Shown here piece after piece: positions 21,749 to 36,957 of a DNA stretch of 64,000 bases. Numbering within the stretch: position 1 is the stretch's first letter; the number at the start of each line of letters is the position of its first letter. A program made the position numbers and the translations under genes. The stretch spans positions 1 to 64,000 of the forward strand of contig NZ_PVTG01000001.1 of the NCBI RefSeq assembly GCF_003002915.1. Reading direction: 5' to 3'. The DNA comes from Geodermatophilus tzadiensis. GTDB lineage: Bacteria; Actinomycetota; Actinomycetes; Mycobacteriales; Geodermatophilaceae. Under the pieces are notes generated by a model. It ran no database searches. It saw nothing but the letters and a program-made list of their open reading frames with translations, and had not been told where the DNA came from.

Positions 21749-22588
21749 CTAACGAGGAGCCGGGGCCGGGCCCCCGCGTCGGGCGGTGAACCGGCCGTCG
21801 GAGCGGGACAGGTCCAGGGGCAGGCCGAAGGTCTCCGAGAGCCGCTCCGCGGTGAGCACCTCCTCCAGCGGCCCGGCGGCCACCACCCGCCCCTCGCGCA
21901 GCAGCAGCGCGTGCGTGTAGCCCGGCGGGATCTCCTCGACGTGGTGGGTGACCAGCACCTGCGCCGGCGCGGCCGGGGAGGCGGCGAGGTCGGACAGCCG
22001 GCCGACGAGGTCCTCCCGGCCGCCGAGGTCCAGCCCGGCGCCGGGCTCGTCGAGCAGCAGCAGCTCCGGGTCGGGCATCAGCGCGCGGGCGATCTGGGCC
22101 CGCTTGCGCTCGCCCTCCGACAGGGTGCCGAACGACCGGTGCGCGATGCCCGCGACGCCCCACTGCTGCATGAGCGCGGCGGCCCGGGACAGGTCGTGGA
22201 TGTCGTAGCGCTCCCGCCACCGGCCGACGACGGCGTAGCCGGCAGAGACGACGACGTCGCCGGTGCGCTCCCCCGGCTCGATGCGCTGGGCCAGCGCGGC
22301 GCTGGTCAGCCCGATCCGCGGCCGCAGCTCGAAGACGTCGACCGCGCCCAGCGTCTCGCCGAGCAGCGTCACCTCCCCGCGCGTGGGGTGCAGGTGCGCG
22401 CCGGCCAGCTGCAGCAGCGTCGTCTTGCCCGCGCCGTTGGGGCCCAGCACGACCCAGCGCTGGTCGGGCAGGACGGTCCAGTCCACCCCCTGCAGCAGGT
22501 GCGCCTGGCCGCGGACGACGTCCACCCCGCGCATCTCGACGACGGTCTCGGGTCCGGCGGGCCGGGGGGACGCGGCGCTGCTCGACAC
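21749..22588 (-). CDS. ABC transporter ATP-binding protein without membrane partner (YlmA-like)
   Basis: The 279-residue ATPase has Walker A GPNGAGKTT, signature LSEGERKRAQIARAL, Walker B LLLDEPGAGLDLGG and VTHHVEEIPPGYTHALLLREG. This last motif and the ERK signature are characteristic of the YlmA/ModF-like soluble group. No permease lies beside it, so it may act with a distant partner or in a non-transport role. GTG 22588 is the assumed start, with TTGGAT six bases before it as a possible leaderless -10. It diverges from glgX. Confidence 0.85.
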   Translation of the reverse strand: MSSSAASPRPAGPETVVEMRGVDVVRGQAHLLQGVDWTVLPDQRWVVLGPNGAGKTTLLQLAGAHLHPTRGEVTLLGETLGAVDVFELRPRIGLTSAALAQRIEPGERTGDVVVSAGYAVVGRWRERYDIHDLSRAAALMQQWGVAGIAHRSFGTLSEGERKRAQIARALMPDPELLLLDEPGAGLDLGGREDLVGRLSDLAASPAAPAQVLVTHHVEEIPPGYTHALLLREGRVVAAGPLEEVLTAERLSETFGLPLDLSRSDGRFTARRGGPAPAPR

Positions 22589-22651
22589 GACCCCATCCAA
22601 CCAACAGCCCGCGTCCCGCCGCCCGTCAGCCGGACTTGGCAGGATCGCCGG

Positions 22652-24799
<2,148 letters not shown>

Positions 24800-24807
24800 C
24801 GTCGGGG

Positions 24808-24840
24808 CGCGCGACGATCAGGTCACCTGATCACCGCGCG
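24808..24840. terminator. Hairpin after glgX, between convergent genes
   Basis: Inner palindrome GATCAGGT-C-ACCTGATC flanked, across a two-base mismatch, by CGCGCG on both sides. It lies between the ends of glgX and the FHA gene and can serve both as a terminator. An operator role is less likely because no promoter is near. Confidence 0.5.
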
Positions 24841-24932
24841 TCCCACCGCACCGCCCACGGTCAGGGAGGACGCGCTGTGGTGAGGGAGGACGGCTCCTGG
24901 CCGCGGTGTCGGCCGGTAGGCCGACGACGTGC

Positions 24933-25940
24933 TCAGTCCTGCGGCAGCTCGTAGGTGATGACGGTCCAGCCGAGCAGCAGGCGGTCGCCGTCGGAGAGCG
25001 GGTGCGCGACGCCGGGCTCGAGCTGGGTCCACTCCGTGGCCTCGGGGCCGGCGACGTGGGTGCCGTTGAGCGAGCCGAGGTCGGTGAGGGTGACCTCGTT
25101 GCCGCTGCGCTGGATCGCGGCGTGCGCCGAGGACAGCACGTTCTGCGTGTCGGCGATGGGCACCGGGCGGGCCGTGCCGCTGGTGACCAGCTCGTGGCTG
25201 TCGGGACGGCGGCCGAGCACGAGGTCCTCGTCGACGGTCACCACCAGCCCGTCGTCGAAGCGCAGCACCGGCGCGACGACGTCGGGCTTCCAGAACGCGG
25301 TCTCCTCGCCGCTCTCGTCGGTGCGCGCCGACGAGCCGACCACCGAGGAGCCGCTCCCGCCGAAGGGCGAGCCGCCCCCGAAGCCGGCCGGCGCACCGGC
25401 GAACCCGGCGTCGGAACCGGCGGTGTAGGACGACGGCTGCGCGGTCGCCGGCGGCGCGGCGGCCGAGACGTGCGCGGCGGCGGCCAGCTGCAGGATCGCG
25501 CCCGAGCCGGGGACGGTGCCCTCGGTCAGGTCGTAGGCGACCCCCGGCGGCATCGACGGCGCGGCCTGTCCGGGACCGACGTAGAGCGACGACCCCAGCG
25601 GGAAGCCGGCGGCGACGCTGCAGCCCTCGACCGGCGAGCCCGACACCGGGACGCCGTCGACGGCGGGCTGGCCCTTGCCCGACCACAGCGCGACGCCGGT
25701 ACCCGACCCCTGGGCCGCGTCGACGAGCACCAGGGCGAAGGACGCCGCGCCGCCGCCGAGCGGGGCGACCTGGGCGGCGACGGCGGCGAGCACGCGGTCG
25801 GCACCGGGGCCGGTGACGCCGAGGCAGGCGTGCAGCGCGGCGACCAGGGCGGGCGAACCGGGAGCGTCCACCCAGAGCAGCCCACCGCCGCGTCGGGCGA
25901 CGACGGCGTCTCCGGGCAGGACTTCACAGCGGTCGGGCAT
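24933..25940 (-). CDS. FHA domain-containing protein
   Basis: The 335-residue protein ends in a forkhead-associated domain (about 240-335) with LVLGRRPDSHELV, NVLSSAHAAI and LGSLNGTHV, the residues that read phosphothreonine. The N-terminal 190 residues form a separate Ala/Gly-rich region with no signature I recognise (begins MPDRCEVLPGDAVVARRGGG), joined by a Gly/Ser/Phe-rich linker. ATG 25940 is preceded by TAGGCT seven bases upstream. It probably acts in Ser/Thr kinase signalling. Location between glgX and glgP may be coincidental. Confidence 0.85.
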   Translation of the reverse strand: MPDRCEVLPGDAVVARRGGGLLWVDAPGSPALVAALHACLGVTGPGADRVLAAVAAQVAPLGGGAASFALVLVDAAQGSGTGVALWSGKGQPAVDGVPVSGSPVEGCSVAAGFPLGSSLYVGPGQAAPSMPPGVAYDLTEGTVPGSGAILQLAAAAHVSAAAPPATAQPSSYTAGSDAGFAGAPAGFGGGSPFGGSGSSVVGSSARTDESGEETAFWKPDVVAPVLRFDDGLVVTVDEDLVLGRRPDSHELVTSGTARPVPIADTQNVLSSAHAAIQRSGNEVTLTDLGSLNGTHVAGPEATEWTQLEPGVAHPLSDGDRLLLGWTVITYELPQD

Positions 25941-25947
25941 GCGCGCC

Positions 25948-25953
25948 AGCCTA
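25948..25953 (-). promoter_or_regulatory. Probable -10 box of the FHA gene (leaderless)
   Basis: TAGGCT on the minus strand, seven bases before the ATG at 25940; matches TANNNT. Confidence 0.45.
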
Positions 25954-26067
25954 GTGACCGGTGGGGCGAGTGGGCGTCCCGGCGGCACCGCCACGCCGGT
26001 TCGCGCGCCCGCTGGGGACGCTGCGACCGGCGTGACGGCTGGGGTGCCCGCGCGGGGTCCGCGCCGG

Positions 26068-28617
26068 TCAGGCCGAGCGGACGAGCCCCAGCTCGGCGGG
26101 GTCGGCCAGGTGCTCGGAGTGCGGCAGCACGCGCACGGTGTACCCGAACGCGCCGGTGCGCTCCAGCGGCAGCGTGGCGGTGAACCAGTGCCGGGAGCCC
26201 TCGGTGTGCTCGTGGACCATGGGCACCGTCGTCACCTCGTGCAGGCCGTCGGCGTCGTCGACCCGCCCGTAGGCCGCCTGCACCTCGACGTCGCCCGGGG
26301 TCAGCTGCGGCAGCTCCACCTCGGCGCGCAGGGCCAGCGTGGAGCCGATCTCCGGGGTGTCGCCGGCGCCGGTGGCCTCCACGTGGGCCACCCGCACGCC
26401 GGTCCAGCTCTCCTGCAGCCGCGCCCGCCACTGCGCCTCGGTGCGGGCGGGGCCGTAGCCGCCGTCGGCCATGGTGCGCGAGGAGCCCGCCGCCGGGACG
26501 TAGAGCCCCTCGACGTAGTCGCGCACCATCCGGGTGGCGAGCACCTTGGGGCCGGTCTCGCGCAGCGTGTGCCGCACCATCTCCACCCAGCGGGTCGGCA
26601 CGCCGTCGCGGTCGGTCTCGTAGAACCGCGGCAGCACCTGCGTCGAGAGCAGGTCGTAGATGGCCCGCGCCTCCACGTCGTCGCGGCGCTCGGGGTCGGT
26701 CACGCCGTCGGCGGTCGGGATGGCCCAGCCGTTCTGGCCGTCGAACCACTCGTCCCACCACCCGTCGCGGATGGAGAGGTTGAGGCCGCCGTTGAGCGCC
26801 GCCTTCATGCCCGAGGTGCCGCAGGCCTCCAGCGGCCGCAGCGGGTTGTTCAGCCAGACGTCGCAGCCCCAGTACAGGTAGCGGGCCATGCCGATGTCGT
26901 AGCCGGGCAGGAACGCGATGCGGTGCCGGATCTCGGGGTCGTCGGCGAACTTGACCATCTGCTGGATCAGCTGCTTGCCGCCGTCGTCGGCCGGGTGGCT
27001 CTTGCCGGCGATGACCAGCTGCACCGGCCGGTCCGGGTCGAGCAGCAGCGCCTTGAGCCGCTGCGGGTCGCGCAGCATGAGGGTGAGCCGCTTGTAGGAC
27101 GGCACCCGGCGGGCGAAGCCGATGGTGAGGACGTCGGGGTCGAAGGCGCTGTCGGTCCAGCCGACCTCGGTCTCGGCCGCGCCCCGCGACAGCGCCGTCT
27201 CCCGCAGCCGCCGGCGCACCTCCTCGACCAGCCGGCCGCGCAGCATCCGGCGGGTGGCCCACAGCTCGCCGGCGGGGATGCGGTCGACGCCGTCGAACAC
27301 CGCCGCGCCGGAGCCCTCGGCGGGGTCGCCCGAGCGGGAGCTCTGGGTGCCCAGCTCGACCAGCTCGCGGGCGGTCCAGGTGGGCGCGTGCACGCCGTTG
27401 GTGATGGAGGAGATCGGGACGTCGCCCTGGTCGAAGCCCGGCCACAGGTCGCTGAACATCGAGCGGCTGACGTGCCCGTGCAGCTGGCTGACGCCGTTGG
27501 CCCGCTGCCCCAGCCGCAGGCCCATGTGCGCCATGTTGAACTTCGACGGGTCGTCCTCGGCGCCGAGCGGGATCAGGTGCTCCAGCGGGACGCCGAAGCC
27601 GGCGAAGTACCGCTCGATCAGTGCCCGCGGGAACCGGTCGATGCCGGCCGGCACCGGGGTGTGCGTGGTGAACACGGTGCCGGCGCGGACGGCCTGCAGC
27701 GCCTCGGGGAAGGACAGCCCGTGGGACTCGGTGAGCTCGCGGATGCGCTCGACGCCCTGGAAGCCGGCGTGGCCCTCGTTGGCGTGGAACACCTCCGGCT
27801 GCGGCGTGCCGGTGAGCTGGCAGTAGGCGCGCAGCGCCCGGACCCCGCCGATGCCCAGCAGCATCTCCTGGCGCAGGCGGTGGTCCTCGTCGCCGCCGTA
27901 GAGGCGGTCGGTGACGCCGCGCTCGGCGGGGCTGTTCTCCTCGATGTCGCTGTCGAGCAGCAGCAGCGAGACCCGGCCCACCTGCGCCCGCCACACGTGG
28001 GCGTGCAGCGTGCGGCCCTCGGGCAGCGGCACGCTGACGACGACGGCCGACCCGTCGGGCTGGCGCAGCAGCTTGACCGGGAGCCCGTGCGGGTCCAGCG
28101 AGGGGTAGCGCTCCAGCTGCCAGCCGTCGGCCGACAGGCCCTGCTCGAAGTAACCGGCCCGGTAGAGCAGGCCCACGCCGATCAGCGGGACGCCGAGGTC
28201 GGAGGCGGCCTTGAGGTGGTCGCCGGCGAGGATGCCCAGGCCGCCGGAGTACTGCGGCAGCACCTCGGTGATGCCGAACTCGGCGGAGAAGTAGGCGATG
28301 CTCCGCGGGGCGTCGGGCCCCAGCGACTGGTACCAGTGCGGTGAGGAGAGGTAGTCCTCCAGGTCGTCGACGGCGTCCTGCAGGTGGCGCAGGAACCGGC
28401 GGTCGCGCGACAGGGTGGCCAGCCGCTCGGCCGACACCTCGCCGAGGACCTTGACCGGGTCGTTGCCGCAGGTCTGCCAGAGCTCGGGGTCGAGCGCCTC
28501 GAACAGGTCGCGGGTCTCGGCGTGCCACGACCAGCGCAGGTTCATGACCAGCTGGGACAGGGGTGTCAGGGCCTCCGGGAGGGCCGCGCGGACGGTGAAC
28601 CGACGCAGTGCTCGCAC
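26068..28617 (-). CDS. glgP: Alpha-glucan (glycogen) phosphorylase
   Basis: The enzyme releases glucose-1-phosphate from glycogen ends with PLP as cofactor. The 849-residue protein is of the short actinobacterial/archaeal type: an N-terminal DUF3417-like segment (1-100), IAYFSAEFGITEVLPQYSGGLGILAGDHLKAAS, VFHANEGHAGF, VISSI-type active-site strand with SITNGVHAPTW, RRVPSYKRL, and the PLP-lysine motif EACGTSGMKAALNGG. A C-terminal beta-domain follows. The GTG start at 28617 has TAGGCT six bases upstream. It diverges from the glgE operon, whose enzymes act on the same polymer. Confidence 0.95.
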   Translation of the reverse strand: MRALRRFTVRAALPEALTPLSQLVMNLRWSWHAETRDLFEALDPELWQTCGNDPVKVLGEVSAERLATLSRDRRFLRHLQDAVDDLEDYLSSPHWYQSLGPDAPRSIAYFSAEFGITEVLPQYSGGLGILAGDHLKAASDLGVPLIGVGLLYRAGYFEQGLSADGWQLERYPSLDPHGLPVKLLRQPDGSAVVVSVPLPEGRTLHAHVWRAQVGRVSLLLLDSDIEENSPAERGVTDRLYGGDEDHRLRQEMLLGIGGVRALRAYCQLTGTPQPEVFHANEGHAGFQGVERIRELTESHGLSFPEALQAVRAGTVFTTHTPVPAGIDRFPRALIERYFAGFGVPLEHLIPLGAEDDPSKFNMAHMGLRLGQRANGVSQLHGHVSRSMFSDLWPGFDQGDVPISSITNGVHAPTWTARELVELGTQSSRSGDPAEGSGAAVFDGVDRIPAGELWATRRMLRGRLVEEVRRRLRETALSRGAAETEVGWTDSAFDPDVLTIGFARRVPSYKRLTLMLRDPQRLKALLLDPDRPVQLVIAGKSHPADDGGKQLIQQMVKFADDPEIRHRIAFLPGYDIGMARYLYWGCDVWLNNPLRPLEACGTSGMKAALNGGLNLSIRDGWWDEWFDGQNGWAIPTADGVTDPERRDDVEARAIYDLLSTQVLPRFYETDRDGVPTRWVEMVRHTLRETGPKVLATRMVRDYVEGLYVPAAGSSRTMADGGYGPARTEAQWRARLQESWTGVRVAHVEATGAGDTPEIGSTLALRAEVELPQLTPGDVEVQAAYGRVDDADGLHEVTTVPMVHEHTEGSRHWFTATLPLERTGAFGYTVRVLPHSEHLADPAELGLVRSA

Positions 28618-28623
28618 GCCGAG

Positions 28624-28629
28624 AGCCTA
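28624..28629 (-). promoter_or_regulatory. Probable -10 box of glgP (leaderless)
   Basis: TAGGCT on the minus strand, six bases before the GTG of glgP. It is one half of a divergent promoter pair with the glgE box at 28735-28740. Confidence 0.45.
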
Positions 28630-28734
28630 GTCAGCGATCCGCGCCGGGACAGGCCCGGACCGGCGCACCACCCCCGGGTTGGGGAACCGCCCGGTCCCCT
28701 CGGCGGCCGATGTGTGCCCGGTCCCCGGGGTGGA

Positions 28735-28740
28735 TAGCGT
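28735..28740 (+). promoter_or_regulatory. Probable -10 box of the glgE operon (leaderless)
   Basis: TAGCGT lies seven bases before the glgE ATG. TGTGTG at 28711-28716 is a weak candidate -35 at 18-base spacing. Confidence 0.45.
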
Positions 28741-28747
28741 GGCCCGG

Positions 28748-30775
<2,028 letters not shown>

Positions 30776-30818
30776 CCCCTCCTCCCCACCACCGACACAC
30801 TCGAGGGCCCCCGCACCG

Positions 30819-32665
<1,847 letters not shown>

Positions 32666-32669
<4 letters not shown>

Positions 32670-34033
32670 GCACCGCCCTGACCGACCTGCTGCGCGACTG
32701 GATGCCGCACCAGCGGTGGTTCGGCGGCAAGGGCCGCGAGTGGGCCGAGGTCAGCGAGGAGGGGTTCTTCCTCTCGCGCACCGAGCCGGTGCTCTCGGTG
32801 CACCGGGTCCGGGTCGGCTACACCGACGGCGCCACCGAGACCTACCTGGTGCCGCTGTCGTGGCGGGCCCACCCGGAGGAGGAGCTGAGCTCGGCGTTCA
32901 TCGGCGCCGTCCCCGGGGCCGACCGGGAGAACTACGCCTACGACGCGATGCGCGACCGCGACGCGACGGTGCCGTGGCTGACCCACCTGGTGGCCGCCTC
33001 GACCGTCGGGCCGATGCACTTCCACCCGGCCGGGGTCGCGCCGATCCCCGACGGCGTGCCCGGCGACATCGTGTCCACCGAGCAGAGCAACACCTCGCTG
33101 GTCTACGGCCAGGACGCGATCTTCAAGCTGTTCCGCCGGCTGGAGCCCGGGCTCAACCCCGACGTGGAGATCCACGACGCGCTGCGCCGCACCGAGAACA
33201 AGCACATCGCGCCGCTGCTCGGCCACATCGAGATCGACGAACCGGGCGCCGAGCCCGCGACCGCGGCGATGCTGCAGACGTTCGTGCCCAACGCCAGCGA
33301 CGGGTGGCGGCTGGCCACCGCCAGCGTCCGCGACCTCTACGCCGAGGGTGACCTGCACGCCGACGAGGTGGGTGGCGACTTCGCCGCCGACAGCGAGCGG
33401 CTGGGCGCGGCCACCGCGTCGGTGCACGCCGACCTCGCGCAGGTGCTGCCCAGCGAGCCGGCCGACCGGGAGTGGTTCGGCGCCACCGCCGAGGCGATGA
33501 CCGCCCGGCTGGAGCAGGCGCTGGCCGTCGTCCCCCAGCTCGAGGAGCACCTCGCCGGCCTGCGCGCGGTCTACGCGCGGGTGGCCGACAGCCCCGAGAC
33601 CGTGCTGCGCCAGCGGGTGCACGGCGACCTGCACCTGGGCCAGGTGCTGCGCACGGCGACCGGCTGGGTGGTCCTGGACTTCGAGGGCGAGCCGGCCCGG
33701 CCGCTGGCCGAGCGGCGCCACCTCGACAGCCCGCTGCGCGACGTCGCGGGCATGCTGCGCAGCTTCGACTACGCGGCACGCCACATGCTCGTCGAGCAGC
33801 CCGGCGACCCGCAGCGTGCGTACCGGGCGCAGGAGTGGGCAGTGCGCAACCGCGGGGCCTTCTGCACCGGCTACTCCGCGGCCAGCGAGATGGACCCGTG
33901 CGGGGACTCCCCGCTGCTGCGGGCCTTCGAGGCGGACAAGGCCGTCTACGAGTGCGTCTACGAGGCGCGCAACCGGCCCAACTGGCTGATGATCCCGCTG
34001 CAGTCGCTGTCCCGGCTCACGGCCGAGGCATGA
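32666..34033 (+). CDS. pep2: Maltokinase (Pep2/Mak)
   Basis: Maltokinase makes maltose-1-phosphate from maltose and ATP, the substrate of GlgE. The 455-residue protein begins [23 protein letters not shown], the N-terminal cap typical of the family, and has the phosphotransferase catalytic loop [12 protein letters not shown] and the metal-binding [13 protein letters not shown]. The start overlaps treS and the end overlaps glgB, both by ATGA, so TreS, maltokinase and branching enzyme are translationally coupled. Confidence 0.95.
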
Positions 34034-36855
34034 CCGGCCCCCGCAGCACAGCCCCCCACGACGAGGCAGAGGACGGCACCGCGACGATGACGACGAACGA
34101 ATCGACGAACGCGCCGGCCACCAAGGAGGAGCTCCAGCGGGTGGTCGAGGAGAAGACGGCGCAGGCCGAGGCGGCCGAGAGCGAGCCCGTCGTCAACCCC
34201 TCCCCCGCGAAGAAGCGCGCCCCGGCCAAGAAGGCCGCGGCGAAGAAGGCCCCCGCGAAGAAGGCCCCCGCGAAGAAGGCGGCTGCCGCCGCGCTCGCGG
34301 ACGGCGGCGACGCGGAGCCCGCCGCGCCGCGGACGGCCAAGCGGACGACGAAGAAGGCCACGGCCGCGGGTGAGCGCACCCCGGCGGGGCGGACCGCCGC
34401 CGACACCGCGGCGGTGCCCACCGAGGAGGTCGTGGCCGAGCAGGGGGGCACCGCGGCGCCGGTGGTGGCCCCCGCGCCGATCGCGGAGCCCGGGTCGCCG
34501 GCGGGCGCGCCCGCCGGGCAGCCCGAGGCGCCCGAGCCGGACCCGGCCGCGCCGTCGACCCCGCAGGCCCCGGAGGAGGCCGCCCCCGAGCCGGCACCGC
34601 AGCCGGCACCGCAGCCGGCGTCCGAGGAGCAGGCCGGCGGCCCGGTCACCGGCGAGGCGGTGCCCGACGACGTCAGCGCCGACGACCTGCGCGCCGTCGT
34701 CGAGGGCTGGTCGCGCGACCCGCACCGCGTGCTGGGCGCCCACCCGGCGGCGGGCGGCTGGGTGGTGCGCACGCTGCGCCCCGACGCGGTCTCGGTCGCC
34801 GTCGTCGACCAGGACGACACCCGCTACGAGGCCCGGCAGATCCACGGCAGCGGCGTCTTCGAGGCCGCCCTGCCCCAGGAGCCCGGCGACTACCGGGTCG
34901 AGGTCGGCTACCTCGACGGCCAGGGCGGTCGCGACACCTACGTCGTCGACGACCCCTACCGCTGGCTGCCCACGCTCGGCGAGGTCGACCAGTACCTCAT
35001 CGGCGAGGGCCGCCACGAGAAGCTGTGGCAGGTGCTCGGCGCCCACGTGCGGCGCTACGACACCCCGCGCGGCCCCGTCGAGGGCGTCTCCTTCGCCGTC
35101 TGGGCGCCGAACGCCCAGGGCGTGAAGGTCACCGGCGACTTCGACTACTGGGAGGCCCGCGCCTACCCGATGCGCCAGCTCGGCTCCATCGGCGTCTGGG
35201 AGCTCTACGTCCCGGGCGTGCAGGTCGGCACCAGGTACCGCTTCCACGTGCTCGGCGCCGACGGCGTGTGGCGGGAGAAGGCCGACCCCATGGCCTTCGC
35301 CACCGAGGTGCCGCCGGCCAACGCGTCGGTCGTCGTGGAGTCCACCCACGAGTGGAACGACGACGCGTGGCTGGCCGATCGCGCCCGCGGGAACTGGCAC
35401 GAGCGGCCGATGAGCGTCTACGAGGTCCACCTCGGCTCGTGGCGGCAGGGCCTGTCCTACCGGGAGCTGGCCGAGCAGCTGGTCGACTACGCCGTCGGGG
35501 CCGGCTTCACCCACCTGGAGTTCCTGCCGGTCGCCGAGCACCCCTTCGGCGGGTCGTGGGGCTACCAGGTCACCAGCTACTACGCGCCGACGTCGCGGTT
35601 CGGCAGCCCGGACGACTTCCGCTACCTGGTGGACCGGGCGCACCAGGCCGGCCTCGGCATCATCGTCGACTGGGTGCCCGCGCACTTCCCCAAGGACGCC
35701 TGGGCGCTGGGCCGCTTCGACGGCACCGCGCTCTACGAGCACGCCGACCCCCGCCGCGGCGAGCAGCCGGACTGGGGCACGTTCGTCTTCAACTTCGGCC
35801 GCACCGAGGTGCGCAACTTCCTGGTCGCCAACGCCCTGTTCTGGTGCCAGGAGTTCCACGTCGACGGCCTGCGGGTCGACGCCGTCGCCTCGATGCTCTA
35901 CCTGGACTACTCGCGCGAGGAGGGCGAGTGGATCCCGAACGTGCACGGCGGGCGGGAGAACCTCGAGGCGGTGTCGTTCCTCCAGGAGGTCAACGCCACC
36001 GTCTACCGGGAGGTCCCGGGCGTGGTGACCATCGCCGAGGAGTCCACCGCCTGGCCCGGCGTCACCCGGCCCACCCACCTCGGCGGCCTGGGCTTCGGGT
36101 TCAAGTGGAACATGGGCTGGATGCACGACTCGCTGTCCTACGTCCAGCGCCAGCCGGTGTACCGCAGCTACCACCACAACCAGCTGACGTTCTCGATGAT
36201 GTACGCCTACTCCGAGAACTACGTGCTGCCGATCAGCCACGACGAGGTCGTCTACGGCAAGGGCTCGCTGCTGCGGAAGATGCCCGGCGACCGGTGGCAG
36301 CAGCTGGCCAACGTGCGCAGCTACCTGGCCTACATGTGGGCCCACCCCGGCAAGCAGCTGCTGTTCATGGGCTCGGAGTTCGCACAGGACGCCGAGTGGG
36401 CCGAGAGCCGCTCGCTGGACTGGTGGCACCTCGACGACCCGGCGCACCGCGGCGTGCTGCAGCTGGTCACCGACCTCAACGCCCGCTACCGCGAGTCCCC
36501 CGCGCTGTGGTCGCTCGACGTCGACCCGTCCGGGTTCCGGTGGATCGACGCCAACGACGCCTCGGGCAACGTGCTCAGCTTCCTGCGCCACGGCCGCGAC
36601 GGCGGGTCGCAGGAGCAGACGCTGGCCGTCGTCTGCAACTTCTCCGGGCAGCCGCACCACGGCTACCGGATCGGCCTGCCGCACGGCGGCCGGTGGCGCG
36701 AGGTGCTCAACACCGACGCCGAGGGCTACGGCGGCTCGGGGGTCGGCAACTACGGCGGGGTGGACGCCGTCGAGGAGTCCTGGCACGGCCAGCCGTACTC
36801 GGCCACGCTGTCGGCGCCGCCGCTGGGCACCGTCTGGCTGCTGCACGAGGGCTGA
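34030..36855 (+). CDS. glgB: 1,4-alpha-glucan branching enzyme GlgB with Lys/Ala/Pro-rich N-terminal extension
   Basis: GlgB introduces alpha-1,6 branches. The 941-residue protein has the N1 and CBM48 domains (about 220-430: [40 protein letters not shown]), the GH13_9 barrel with [20 protein letters not shown], nucleophile Asp in [16 protein letters not shown], Glu in [10 protein letters not shown], and [13 protein letters not shown]. Usual length is about 730, so the first 215 residues are extra: a histone-H1-like block of PAKKA repeats (59-86), a second basic patch (101-112) and an acidic Pro/Ala stretch. The ATG at 34030 overlaps the maltokinase stop (ATGA); an in-frame ATG at 34087 is an alternative. 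Confidence 0.95.
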   Translation: MTGPRSTAPHDEAEDGTATMTTNESTNAPATKEELQRVVEEKTAQAEAAESEPVVNPSPAKKRAPAKKAAAKKAPAKKAPAKKAAAAALADGGDAEPAAPRTAKRTTKKATAAGERTPAGRTAADTAAVPTEEVVAEQGGTAAPVVAPAPIAEPGSPAGAPAGQPEAPEPDPAAPSTPQAPEEAAPEPAPQPAPQPASEEQAGGPVTGEAVPDDVSADDLRAVVEGWSRDPHRVLGAHPAAGGWVVRTLRPDAVSVAVVDQDDTRYEARQIHGSGVFEAALPQEPGDYRVEVGYLDGQGGRDTYVVDDPYRWLPTLGEVDQYLIGEGRHEKLWQVLGAHVRRYDTPRGPVEGVSFAVWAPNAQGVKVTGDFDYWEARAYPMRQLGSIGVWELYVPGVQVGTRYRFHVLGADGVWREKADPMAFATEVPPANASVVVESTHEWNDDAWLADRARGNWHERPMSVYEVHLGSWRQGLSYRELAEQLVDYAVGAGFTHLEFLPVAEHPFGGSWGYQVTSYYAPTSRFGSPDDFRYLVDRAHQAGLGIIVDWVPAHFPKDAWALGRFDGTALYEHADPRRGEQPDWGTFVFNFGRTEVRNFLVANALFWCQEFHVDGLRVDAVASMLYLDYSREEGEWIPNVHGGRENLEAVSFLQEVNATVYREVPGVVTIAEESTAWPGVTRPTHLGGLGFGFKWNMGWMHDSLSYVQRQPVYRSYHHNQLTFSMMYAYSENYVLPISHDEVVYGKGSLLRKMPGDRWQQLANVRSYLAYMWAHPGKQLLFMGSEFAQDAEWAESRSLDWWHLDDPAHRGVLQLVTDLNARYRESPALWSLDVDPSGFRWIDANDASGNVLSFLRHGRDGGSQEQTLAVVCNFSGQPHHGYRIGLPHGGRWREVLNTDAEGYGGSGVGNYGGVDAVEESWHGQPYSATLSAPPLGTVWLLHEG
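34240..34284 (+). repeat. 15-bp tandem repeat coding the PAKKA block of GlgB
   Basis: Two exact copies of GCGAAGAAGGCCCCC followed by a third that diverges in its last bases, within a longer GCx-AAG-AAG-GCx array. Each unit codes A-K-K-A-P. Such arrays can change length by slippage. Confidence 0.85.
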
Positions 36856-36862
36856 GTCCCGC

Positions 36863-36893
36863 CGGCCGGCGTCCGGGTCCCGGACGCCGGCCG
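36863..36893 (+). terminator. Strong hairpin at the end of the glgE-treS-pep2-glgB operon
   Basis: A 15-bp perfect inverted repeat (CGGCCGGCGTCCGGG paired with its complement) with minimal loop begins eight bases after the glgB stop. No U-tract. Its position and strength fit an intrinsic terminator. Confidence 0.65.
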
Positions 36894-36957
36894 CGGGTGT
36901 CCGCGATGCGGGCTCCTCGGGCGTTCACGCAGGCCCGCGCCGGGTAGGGGGCCTGCG

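Noticed and set aside
20570..22651. Long in-frame upstream extension of glgX
   Set aside because: It is antisense to three minus-strand genes and shows no GH13 or CBM pattern before residue 1 of the GTG 22652 start.
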